A DNA stretch of 37,408 bases, taken from the IMG/VR virus record IMGVR_UViG_3300009419_000038, positions 1 to 37,408 of that record. One strand, 5' to 3'. This document shows positions 31,074-37,408 of the stretch, piece after piece. The stretch is from a virus. The translations under genes and the position numbers were made by a program. Positions within the stretch are counted from its first letter, which is position 1, and every line of letters begins with the position of its first letter. The notes under the pieces are model-generated. The model was given only the letters and a program-made list of their open reading frames with translations. It ran no database searches and had not been told where the DNA came from.

Positions 31074-32068
31074 ATTTTAATCCCATAAACTTTAAGCCAA
31101 TAATTAAAAATCGCTGTCATTGTTGCGTTTTGTTCTGCAATCGCGACATCCGCAGCGGCTAAATATAAGTTGCTATAAGTTTCCACAAAATTTTGTGCGA
31201 ACGGTTTTTGGATTACAGGCGGGGCGGCTTGCACTTTTTGTTCAAGCATTTTCGCCAAAGATTCAAACCGCGCTTGACCCGGATTAAAATCAAAGCCGGG
31301 GTCTATGCCTTTAGGTACACGTTCGATAATTCCCGTGCGCTTATTTTTCCATTCAATCAGTTCAATCTTGGGGGCTTCCGTAATCAGTGGGATTTTTTGG
31401 CGAATGATGCGCCCCGTGGGCAAGCCCGTATTGGGATTGATTTCTTGTTCGCCCAATGAGGCATTCACGCCTTCATTCTGCATTTTTTCAAAATCTTTTT
31501 TTGAGATTTGTTGAACCCAACACTTGCAGCCGTAACCATCCATAGGCGTATGAGTTTTCCAAAATGGGTGGTCAACAGGGAGGCAAATACCATCCCATGC
31601 AGCATGTTCGGGGCGGTGTTCTTTGGACGAGCCAAGCCGATAAAGCAGATAAGGCAACGCCCGCTTAGTTGCTTCAATGCGCTGCCATTTGCCCGCATGT
31701 TGGGCTTGTCGCTTGTTGGTGTCGTAGATAATTTCTAAGCGTTGCGGGCTACCTAATTGCGCCTCAACGCTTTGCCCCGTCACGGGGTCAATAACTGATT
31801 GCTTTCCCCACCAACCCAATTCTTCAAGTTTCGGTTGCAGATTTTTTTTGAAATCGCGTAAAGTCGTGCCGTCTTGGATGGATTGATGAACAGCCTCATG
31901 CAAGGTGGTGAGCACATCTAATTGTGTCGCTTTCGCTACGACAAAGTTAGTGACATGTTCACGTTTCCATACGTCCCGATGGTCAAAGGCGTATAAATCC
32001 CCTAGCTTTTTCGCTTCAAAATAATCAACCGCATCGGCGGGCGGTTCACCAAACGCGAACTTAACCAT
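31070..32068 (-). CDS. Minor head protein, Mu gpF-like
   Basis: 332 residues. Residues about 130-190 carry the family motif (EHAAWDGICLPVDHPFW, then THTPMDGYGCKCWVQ), typical of Mu gpF / SPP1 gp7 head morphogenesis proteins. The N-terminal half is helical. It sits in the capsid near the portal and is needed for head assembly or DNA ejection. It overlaps the portal gene by 8 bp and gpG by ATGA. Confidence 0.93.
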   Translation of the reverse strand: MVKFAFGEPPADAVDYFEAKKLGDLYAFDHRDVWKREHVTNFVVAKATQLDVLTTLHEAVHQSIQDGTTLRDFKKNLQPKLEELGWWGKQSVIDPVTGQSVEAQLGSPQRLEIIYDTNKRQAQHAGKWQRIEATKRALPYLLYRLGSSKEHRPEHAAWDGICLPVDHPFWKTHTPMDGYGCKCWVQQISKKDFEKMQNEGVNASLGEQEINPNTGLPTGRIIRQKIPLITEAPKIELIEWKNKRTGIIERVPKGIDPGFDFNPGQARFESLAKMLEQKVQAAPPVIQKPFAQNFVETYSNLYLAAADVAIAEQNATMTAIFNYWLKVYGIKI

Positions 32069-33614
32069 TACCCAGCCCGTCTACATAAGTCTTAAACGTT
32101 ACTGAGGTCAATGCCGCTTGTAATTCGGTTGCGTCCATTTCGCCCGCTAAACTGCCTAAGATATTCAGTAATTCTTCTGGGTTTTGGGCGTTCATAATGG
32201 CTTGTTTAACAGGGTCTAGCAGCGGGTCAATTTGCTGTTCCCAATCATCTAATGCAGGATTGGGAAGTGCTTTCAAGATGGCGCGGGCGGCGGCGGGTGG
32301 TGCACCAACACTGGGCTGTTTAGGGATTAAGATAGCTTCATTGTCAATCGGCATTGGGATATGCAGCATATTATTGATGTAGCTCATGGGTACGGGATAA
32401 CCCATTTCCACAATCTTTTGCAAGCCCAGTGCGAACTGATTAAGCGCATCTGCAAATGAGGGTAACTCAGCTTCTTCAGCCGTTTTAAATTCAAATTTAA
32501 AGCGTTTGGCTTTTGCGGGGGTTATGTTTGGCAAGTTAAGCATTGCCAAAGGATAGACAATATCACTGGTCAAAGTGCTGGCGTACTGGCGCACATCGGA
32601 TACCGTAATTTCCCACATCGCATTCGCATGGATTGTACCCAATGCGTTAGTGCTAGTTTTGCCGTCTGCCTGACTGGTCAGTGTCCCCCCTAAAACTGCC
32701 TTAGACATCGACAATTCTGCAAACCGTATCATGGTTTCAAAAGGGTCTGATTGCCCGCTTGCCGCCTCCAAAAATTCAATACTCATGCTTTCAGGGATGA
32801 TGCCCGCCGCATGATGACCCATTTGCACAACCGCATTCAATAAGGTGCTTTTTTCTTTCTCGGTGGCATTATTGGGATATTTTCCCATACGCACTGGCAA
32901 ACCATAGATTTCTAAAAATTCCGCTAAATCCCCTAACGCATAATTTTTAAGCAGATAAGGGAACGTCAAAACACGATACAAACCCGCCCGCGCCACATAG
33001 CCAGACTTCGCCCGGTGAATATGTCTAATCCAGCTAAACGGCTGCAAAGTTTGCCCATAAGCGGTATTGTCTCTCAGGCGTAATTGATTGCGCTTATCAG
33101 GTGGCACGGTAAACCATTCAGCAGGGCGGTGCTGTACGGTATCAATTAACCAAGTATTATCGATATGCGCCCAGCCGCTTTCGTTGTCATCATTGGCAAT
33201 TTCAAGCATTGAGTACCCTTTCCCAATGCCGTCACCCATATCAAACAAAATATCTTCAAAGTCTTTTATCTGCCGTATAAACATCTCAATAATTTGAGCG
33301 TTACGATGCTCTTCTTCGCAGGCATCATCAGGCACAGCCACAGACCAATCCAACCCCATAGGGGCGCGTTTCCGCTTACTCATTTCAGCCGCAAGGTGCG
33401 CGTCTTTCTCTTCCATATCCTCAAATAATTGGCACTGCGCAATCATATTGCCTTGCTCTGCATCCTCCAAAATTCTGGCAAGTTTGGCGGGCGTTAAACC
33501 TCGGGAAGGATGGGCAGAAAACTCACGAGTGAGCCAGCCCACACGGCTGACTTGGGCGGGGTTATTGATTAAATTCTCGGGAACGAGAGGATTACCATAT
33601 CTATCAACTATCAT
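32061..33614 (-). CDS. Portal protein, DUF935 (Mu gp29-like)
   Basis: 517 residues from the ATG at 33614, which overlaps the terminase stop (ATGA) and has GGGGTG upstream; a GTG at 33623 in frame is an alternative. It contains the family signature ARILEDAEQGNMIAQCQLFE, then EDILFDMGDGIGKGYSMLEI and a central FPYLLKNYALGDLAEFLEIYG. The portal is the dodecameric ring at one capsid vertex through which DNA enters and leaves. Length and order are normal for the family. Confidence 0.95.
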   Translation of the reverse strand: MIVDRYGNPLVPENLINNPAQVSRVGWLTREFSAHPSRGLTPAKLARILEDAEQGNMIAQCQLFEDMEEKDAHLAAEMSKRKRAPMGLDWSVAVPDDACEEEHRNAQIIEMFIRQIKDFEDILFDMGDGIGKGYSMLEIANDDNESGWAHIDNTWLIDTVQHRPAEWFTVPPDKRNQLRLRDNTAYGQTLQPFSWIRHIHRAKSGYVARAGLYRVLTFPYLLKNYALGDLAEFLEIYGLPVRMGKYPNNATEKEKSTLLNAVVQMGHHAAGIIPESMSIEFLEAASGQSDPFETMIRFAELSMSKAVLGGTLTSQADGKTSTNALGTIHANAMWEITVSDVRQYASTLTSDIVYPLAMLNLPNITPAKAKRFKFEFKTAEEAELPSFADALNQFALGLQKIVEMGYPVPMSYINNMLHIPMPIDNEAILIPKQPSVGAPPAAARAILKALPNPALDDWEQQIDPLLDPVKQAIMNAQNPEELLNILGSLAGEMDATELQAALTSVTFKTYVDGLGNG

Positions 33615-34954
33615 GCCCAGCACCCCGTGGGATTATTACGATTATCATCAAAGTCATTCTGTACCCCGTCCCAATCAGTTGACGGGGCGGGCGTGTATTC
33701 AATTAATGAGGGAGGATTTTGAGCGGCGTATAAAGCCAAGAAACACGCCCAAGCCCTGTCAGCATGTCCGTTTTCGTTGTCGGCAACAAAGCGCGGTTGT
33801 CCTGTAGCACTCACAGTTTTTCTGAGTTTATGCAAATCGGTTCGCAGCTTTTCGTCGCCCATTGGAATGCGAATGGTTCTGTCTTCAAAGGCTTGTTTTC
33901 CCACATTCGCAAGATGTAATTTGCTCGCGCTGGTAAACAACACACCTTCAACACGGCTATTCCCGTAACGACGTTTCGCGTCTTCAACGGGCTTTTCGCC
34001 CATACCTGTTTGGTCAATACACAGACGGGCAACCCGGTATTTATTCATAAGTTCATCAAGTACCGCGTCATGCTCGGCAAACGGCGCACGATGTAACACC
34101 ACAATTTCGCGTGTCCATAACACGTCCCCAATCGGTTCGAGCACCCATGCCACCCACAAGTCACGTCGCAAACCAATATCATTCCCAATAAACACAGGCT
34201 GCCCGGTGTAGGCTTCTGGTAAGCCTGCTTTTTCGCTTTCAACCCCATTAATTAACTCATAAGGCAGCCATGCTGTGGACTCGTCCATCCACTGCAATTC
34301 GTATTCTTGTGCCCAGATGTCGGGGTCGTTCAAACCTGACTTTAATTCTGCAACACTTCGAGGTAAGCCTTGTTCAACTGCCTCGTAAATATCTACTTTA
34401 TGGCGTGACCACACGCTATCCTTCGCAGTCATCAACTCATAATATTTATTATCTTTGCCATTTCCTGTGGAGACAATCAGGACTCGAAAACCCCGCGATG
34501 ACGCAACAGGGAACACCGCCGCCCAGATTTTTCGTGACTGCTGGTGAAATGCAAACTCGTCTAACAATAAATTACCCGTGAACCCCCGTGCAGTATCGGG
34601 GTTTGCTGGAATGGCAATAATGCGACTGCCATTTGCAAAGATAGTCTCTAGGACTTTAACCTTGCCGCCTTCGGTTTCGTAGTCATATTCAAGCAAGTCA
34701 CTAATCGCGATTCCAATAGCTTTAACGTGCAGATTAATGCTTTCGCTCATCATTTCACGGGCTTGTCTTTCGCCGCGTGACATGATGATCCACTTGGTTT
34801 TGTGGGCGTAACAATCAAGCACCACTTCCAAGCCCGTGGTAAACGTCTTGCCGCATTGCCGTGCGAACATGCCTATCTTGTAACGACTGTTGTCTTGCAC
34901 CCAGCGTTTTTGGTAGGGCAATAAAATCCCGCCGCCGCTATCAATCAAGTCCAT
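33611..34954 (-). CDS. Terminase large subunit, Mu gp28-like
   Basis: 447 residues. A modified Walker A (RQCGKT, 32-37), Walker B (LLLDEF, 129-134) and a nuclease part with FIGNDIGLRRDLWVAWVLE and CIDQTGMGEKPVED are all in the expected order. It is the ATP-driven DNA packaging motor and cuts the DNA after the head is full; Mu-type phages package from the end of integrated copies into host DNA. It overlaps the small terminase gene by 14 bp. Confidence 0.96.
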   Translation of the reverse strand: MDLIDSGGGILLPYQKRWVQDNSRYKIGMFARQCGKTFTTGLEVVLDCYAHKTKWIIMSRGERQAREMMSESINLHVKAIGIAISDLLEYDYETEGGKVKVLETIFANGSRIIAIPANPDTARGFTGNLLLDEFAFHQQSRKIWAAVFPVASSRGFRVLIVSTGNGKDNKYYELMTAKDSVWSRHKVDIYEAVEQGLPRSVAELKSGLNDPDIWAQEYELQWMDESTAWLPYELINGVESEKAGLPEAYTGQPVFIGNDIGLRRDLWVAWVLEPIGDVLWTREIVVLHRAPFAEHDAVLDELMNKYRVARLCIDQTGMGEKPVEDAKRRYGNSRVEGVLFTSASKLHLANVGKQAFEDRTIRIPMGDEKLRTDLHKLRKTVSATGQPRFVADNENGHADRAWACFLALYAAQNPPSLIEYTPAPSTDWDGVQNDFDDNRNNPTGCWA

Positions 34955-35477
34955 ACAATTCTCGCCTAATGACCTCCAAAGTGTTCAGATCAAGATTATT
35001 TTTATTACCGCCTTTGGTCACTTCTGCTGTCATTTTTTCAAGCTGCACAATTTCTGCACGGCGTTTGTCTTGACGTGCGAAACCCGCAGACAGGCTCGGC
35101 AACACCCGATAAAGTTTGAGCAATACGCTTGTGCGTTCACGTTCACTCATGCCTTCAAGGTTCAATTCGCTACTCGCAAGCGCGTCAAAGATAGACTGTT
35201 GCGCCATAGCCACGCTTGCCAAACCTAAGTTATTCGCATCATCTCCCAACGCCGCTAACAATTCTGTGGTCATTTGGGTGGCTTGGCGTATCTTCTCGGT
35301 TTTCTCTTTCAGGTTTTTCCCATACCGCCCCAACACAGTGCGCGACAATTCATAGCCTTGCGATGCAAGCATTTCAACCAGCCCGTCATAATCCGCGTAA
35401 CCATGCGAATGCAGCCACTGGTCAATTTTCGCCCGCACTTCACTGGGTATAGAATCGATTGCTTTCGGGATTGGCAC
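34941..35477 (-). CDS. Terminase small subunit, DUF3486-type (Mu gp27-like)
   Basis: 178 residues starting at GTG. The N-terminal HTH (VRAKIDQWLHSHGYADYDGL, then LASQGYELSRTVLGRYGK) is the DUF3486 signature; a coiled helical region follows. It recognises the packaging start near a phage end and recruits the large subunit. No strong ribosome site is seen; 2 bp after the winged-helix gene, it is probably translated by coupling. Confidence 0.92.
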   Translation of the reverse strand: MPIPKAIDSIPSEVRAKIDQWLHSHGYADYDGLVEMLASQGYELSRTVLGRYGKNLKEKTEKIRQATQMTTELLAALGDDANNLGLASVAMAQQSIFDALASSELNLEGMSERERTSVLLKLYRVLPSLSAGFARQDKRRAEIVQLEKMTAEVTKGGNKNNLDLNTLEVIRRELYGLD

Positions 35478-35479
35478 GG

Positions 35480-35779
35480 CTAAGGTCTCGCAACGCCGTT
35501 CAAATCTTCACCCAGTCCGTCTAGGTAATCCACACCCAACGGCAACAACTTAGCGCACCACACATCCTCTTCAACTTCGCGACGGATTAAATTCAACTCG
35601 TGCAGATAATCCAAATCCTGACGCAGAGTTGTCGTGGTCAAGTGCAAATCGGATTCATCGCTAAGCGTTTGTGACACCAGCTTTTCAGTAATCGGCTGCG
35701 GGTAATTAAGTTGCAACGCCTGCAAAATTCGCAAGCGTCTTAATTTCTTACGGCTCACTTCACGGTTTTCCATACTCAT
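35480..35779 (-). CDS. Winged-helix protein of the head operon (Mu gp26-like position)
   Basis: 99 residues. A basic N terminus (RKKLRRLRILQALQLNYPQP) leads into a winged-helix fold (TEKLVSQTLSDESDLHLTTT, then LRQDLDYLHELNLIRREVEE and a wing). Proteins of this type precede the small terminase in many Mu relatives. It is presumably a DNA-binding packaging or regulatory accessory. It overlaps the preceding gene by ATGA. Confidence 0.82.
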   Translation of the reverse strand: MSMENREVSRKKLRRLRILQALQLNYPQPITEKLVSQTLSDESDLHLTTTTLRQDLDYLHELNLIRREVEEDVWCAKLLPLGVDYLDGLGEDLNGVARP

Positions 35780-36141
35780 GATTTCGCCCCTTTACTCGCA
35801 AACCATTCTTTCCATTGGGCTGTTAAATCGTTATTAAGCGTTTTAATTTGCTGTTCGATTGCGCGAAGCTCTTTCATCATATCCTCGCGAAACACGTTAA
35901 ATTCACGCTGCTCGACATAGTCTTTAGCAAGCAATAGACGCATATCTTGCAAACCTTGTTCGAGCATCGCGATGCGTTTCTCTTGATGCTCAACTCTATC
36001 CAGTATCTGCGACATTCGCACATCGAACATATTTCGCAAGTTATCAAGCGCATTTCGCCCAATCGGGATAGCCACGCCTAACAACAGCGTCAAACCAAGC
36101 TGTATCCATTGCATATAATTATCTGCCACGTTATTTTCCAA
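35776..36141 (-). CDS. DUF2730-type membrane-anchored protein (Mu gp25-like)
   Basis: 121 residues with one N-terminal membrane segment (MQWIQLGLTLLLGVAIPIG, about 10-28) and a coiled coil (VEHQEKRIAMLEQGLQDMRL and ELRAIEQQIKTLNNDL). The layout matches DUF2730 proteins before the terminase genes. The start is uncertain: TTG at 36141 follows a GGAA site, while ATG at 36114 has none. It is the first gene of the right late operon. A role in lysis or membrane attachment of packaging is possible; none is proven. Confidence 0.82.
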   Translation of the reverse strand: MENNVADNYMQWIQLGLTLLLGVAIPIGRNALDNLRNMFDVRMSQILDRVEHQEKRIAMLEQGLQDMRLLLAKDYVEQREFNVFREDMMKELRAIEQQIKTLNNDLTAQWKEWFASKGAKS

Positions 36142-36142
36142 A

Positions 36143-36185
36143 TTAATTCCACGCCCGCATCTTTAATTAATGCGGGTGGAATTAA
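36143..36185. repeat. Long inverted repeat between the late operon and the cargo gene
   Basis: TTAATTCCACGCCCGCAT (36143-36160) pairs with ATGCGGGTGGAATTAA (36170-36185), leaving one bulged base and a 9-nt loop. It lies in the leader of the right late operon, between the late motif and the first start codon. It could be an RNA-level control hairpin, a bidirectional terminator or a binding site. Confidence 0.6.
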
Positions 36186-36204
36186 AAAGACGAGATTATC
36201 CTGT
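36184..36204 (-). promoter_or_regulatory. Shared late-operon motif, copy 2 (putative late promoter or activator site)
   Basis: The plus-strand core AAAGACGAGATTATCCTGT lies 42 bp upstream of the first gene of the right late operon (start 36141). It matches 21065-21085 at 20 of 21 positions in the same orientation relative to the downstream genes. It adjoins a long inverted repeat (36143-36185) on the gene side and a hairpin with a T run (36207-36239) on the other. Confidence 0.55.
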
Positions 36205-36206
36205 AG

Positions 36207-36239
36207 CCTGTGCACGGGATTTGCACAGGGGATTTTTTT
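36207..36239 (+). terminator. Hairpin with T run ahead of the cargo gene
   Basis: CCTGTGCA and TGCACAGG pair perfectly (8 bp, 7-nt loop), followed after GGGA by seven T residues. It stands 16 bp upstream of the cargo start codon on the same strand. It may be an attenuator, or protect the gene from read-through; it could alternatively be a protein-binding palindrome. Confidence 0.6.
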
Positions 36240-36255
36240 AACAAAAGGATGTGTT

Positions 36256-37098
36256 ATGGAGAGGTTATTTCAGGCAAGCAAAGGAGATGAGCAGTTTTAC
36301 GGATTATATCGCTATGGTTCATGGTTCGCGGCGGCACGCGAAAAAGACAAAGAGTTACGCATACACACCAGTCTTGTTTACTTATTCAAAAAATATGGTA
36401 AGCATCAAACACGGATTAAAACTTCCATAGAACTTGCCAAACAGTTATTAGACTGTCAGCAAATCGTCATCGTCCCCCCTTCCAAAGCACAGCCTAACGC
36501 CCTGCAAACAATGTTTTCGTGTGGCGTATTCAATCGCAAAAAAGAGGTTGCGAGCCGTAAATACAACCACAAAGCAGAGATAGACAGCAAAGAGCAGTCA
36601 GCCTCTTTGGTTTGTGATTACGGTTCGATTCAAGCGGACGCATCAATTCTGCTGGTTGACGACGTAATCACCAGCGGCAAGACAATGTTCTATTTTCGGG
36701 ATTTATTGGTGGCGCAGGGATGCAAGGTAATCATGTTTGGCTTGGGATTACGGGACACCCTCAAGCCTGTACCCACAAATTACGAGTATGAGATACCCGA
36801 TTTAAGCGCGGGCGAACTTGAGACATTGCTAGATAATGACTTATTCAGCGTGCCCGTAGGCAAGCAACATCGTGTAACTTGTCATAGTGAGGAGGAGATT
36901 GATTTAATTCAGTTCAAGGTCAAACAGGATTATGCGTGGGTTAAGCAAGAGTCTAATCTTGCTAGGATGCTTAATTTGGAGTTGGTTATTTACCGATTAC
37001 AACATTCGTTAGATACTCAAGAGATACCAGATACGGACACACTGGCATCGATTGACAAGGCTGTTAAGATGTTGCACTTCATAATCACTAAGATGTAA
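36256..37098 (+). CDS. Phosphoribosyltransferase-like cargo protein
   Basis: 280 residues from the ATG at 36256, with AAAGGA 6 bp upstream; a longer reading from 36109 would start in the neighbouring operon. Residues about 68-170 form a type I phosphoribosyltransferase (PRTase) fold: VIVPPSK, then SRKYNHKAEIDSKEQSASL (as in ComF-type proteins) and the PRPP-binding loop ILLVDDVITSGKT (131-143). Extra parts are a 65-residue N-terminal domain and a helical C-terminal 100 residues (EEIDLIQFKVKQDYAWVKQE). The enzyme family uses PRPP with a base or amine; the substrate here is unknown. It has the place of the Mu right-end cargo (com/mom), on the opposite strand from the late genes. Nucleotide salvage or hypermodification, or a defence function, are open options. 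Confidence 0.82.
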   Translation: MERLFQASKGDEQFYGLYRYGSWFAAAREKDKELRIHTSLVYLFKKYGKHQTRIKTSIELAKQLLDCQQIVIVPPSKAQPNALQTMFSCGVFNRKKEVASRKYNHKAEIDSKEQSASLVCDYGSIQADASILLVDDVITSGKTMFYFRDLLVAQGCKVIMFGLGLRDTLKPVPTNYEYEIPDLSAGELETLLDNDLFSVPVGKQHRVTCHSEEEIDLIQFKVKQDYAWVKQESNLARMLNLELVIYRLQHSLDTQEIPDTDTLASIDKAVKMLHFIITKM

Positions 37099-37122
37099 TC
37101 TTTCGGGGTGGGACAGGATGCG

Positions 37123-37146
37123 AAAATGAAATGTTTTTACATTTTT
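37123..37146 (+). terminator. Putative terminator after the right-end cargo gene; identical to 1699-1722
   Basis: A second copy of the 24-bp sequence begins 24 bp after the stop of the rightward cargo gene. The stem AAATGT/ACATTT (37129-37144) is followed by T residues on the plus strand. Being nearly symmetrical, it could stop transcripts leaving the prophage at either end; it could also be part of the transposition ends. Confidence 0.5.
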
Positions 37147-37182
37147 CATCCCGCCTCATCCCGACACATCCCCAATTATCCC
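37147..37182. other. Right-end phased repeats, putative transposase-binding array
   Basis: CATCCC occurs at 37147, 37157 and 37167, followed by TATCCC at 37177: four copies at an exact 10-bp period. On the minus strand these read GGGATG (three) and GGGATAATTGG, the last matching the left-end motif. The block lies 34 bp inside the right end. The 10-bp phase puts every copy on the same helix face. Confidence 0.55.
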
Positions 37183-37216
37183 ATTACTCACTTATTAATT
37201 ATCTCTGTAGGTCTCA

Positions 37217-37222
37217 CGAAAG
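37217..37222. repeat. Target-site duplication, right copy
   Basis: CGAAAG follows the terminal CTCA of the prophage. Joining 1622-1647 to 37223-37233 restores a perfect 37-nt CRISPR repeat, which proves both the insertion and its boundaries to within a base. Confidence 0.9.
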
Positions 37223-37408
37223 GCTGGTGAAATGCGCTTAATGCCGCCACCGCTGATGGTGATTATGTTGTTTCAATCCATACCAGCCCCGAAAGGCTGG
37301 TGAAATGGAGACAATTATTATTTCAGCCTTACTGAAGAGCAAGTTTCAATCCATACCAGCCCCGAAAGGCTGGTGAAATAAATCCCAACATTATTGGCGT
37401 ATTGACCC
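37217..37408 (-). CRISPR. CRISPR array, continuation to the right of the prophage
   Basis: The block opens with the duplicated CGAAAG (37217-37222) and the remaining 11 nt of the split repeat (to 37233). Complete repeats follow at 37270-37306 and 37343-37379. Spacers are 37234-37269, 37307-37342 and one cut by the window edge from 37380. The repeats are identical to the main type in the left block, so this is one array interrupted by the prophage. If the crRNAs are transcribed on the minus strand, as the ATTGAAAC end and the PAM evidence suggest, this is the younger, leader-proximal part, and the leader lies beyond the window. Confidence 0.97.

Larger units (their letters stand above)
1648..37216. 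mobile_element. Mu-like transposable prophage, about 35.6 kb
   Basis: The element runs from TGAG at 1648 to CTCA at 37216, an inverted terminal tetranucleotide with the TG...CA ends of Mu-type elements, and is flanked by CGAAAG on both sides. It encodes a DDE transposase, MuB-like ATPase, Gam, repressor and Mor-like regulator, a Mu-type head set (small and large terminase, DUF935 portal, gpF, gpG, protease/scaffold, gpT capsid) and a tail with a 1,089-residue tape measure. All expected head and transposition genes look intact, so the element may be functional. No endolysin or mom-like modification gene is recognised. Within about 75 bp of each end lie repeated GGGATAA/GGGATG motifs, probable transposase sites. 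Confidence 0.96.

Noticed and set aside
1648-37216. tRNA or other structural RNA genes
   Set aside because: No cloverleaf-like sequence or CCA-ended stem was noticed in the short non-coding gaps, all of which are under 200 bp.

Overview
The window is a 35.6-kb Mu-like transposable prophage (1648-37216) sitting inside one repeat of a CRISPR array. The array lies at 1-1647 (22 complete repeats plus the left part of a split 23rd) and resumes at 37217-37408 (the right part of the split repeat plus two more). Both outer ends of the array, the leader and any cas genes lie outside the window. The host is probably a proteobacterium, perhaps a gammaproteobacterium, judging from the Mu-family genes, AGGAGG-type ribosome sites and sigma70-like promoters; no host gene is present to settle it.

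The prophage begins TGAG and ends CTCA and is flanked by the duplicated hexamer CGAAAG. Its layout is unusual. The late genes read leftward in canonical Mu/B3 order but are split in two. The right-hand part (36141 to 30642) holds a gp25-like protein, a winged-helix protein, small and large terminase, portal, gpF and gpG. The left-hand part (21033 to 1721) holds protease/scaffold, decoration protein, major capsid, fibre-like proteins, tail completion proteins, tail tube, chaperone, tape measure and tail-tip proteins. Between gpG and the protease lies the early module: a leftward repressor with a co-transcribed exported protein, then a rightward operon (22423-30653) with Ner-like and winged-helix regulators, DDE transposase, MuB-like ATPase, small unknown genes, Gam and a Mor-like activator. 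An almost identical 21-bp motif precedes each late operon and is a candidate late promoter or activator site. A phosphoribosyltransferase-like cargo gene occupies the right end. The tape measure and tail genes suggest a long-tailed, B3/D3112-like siphovirus. No endolysin is recognisable.

The most interesting result is the relation between array and prophage. Four spacers match genes of this same prophage at 83-92% identity, with mostly synonymous differences: protease/scaffold, an early coiled-coil gene, and two sites in a zinc-knuckle gene. Three of the four protospacers are followed by GAA, i.e. a 5'-TTC PAM if crRNAs are read from the minus strand, and the repeat read that way ends in the familiar ATTGAAAC handle. 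The leader should therefore lie to the right, and the prophage has separated all four matching spacers from it. This suggests that a lysogen survived because the integration event cut off the spacers directed against that phage family.
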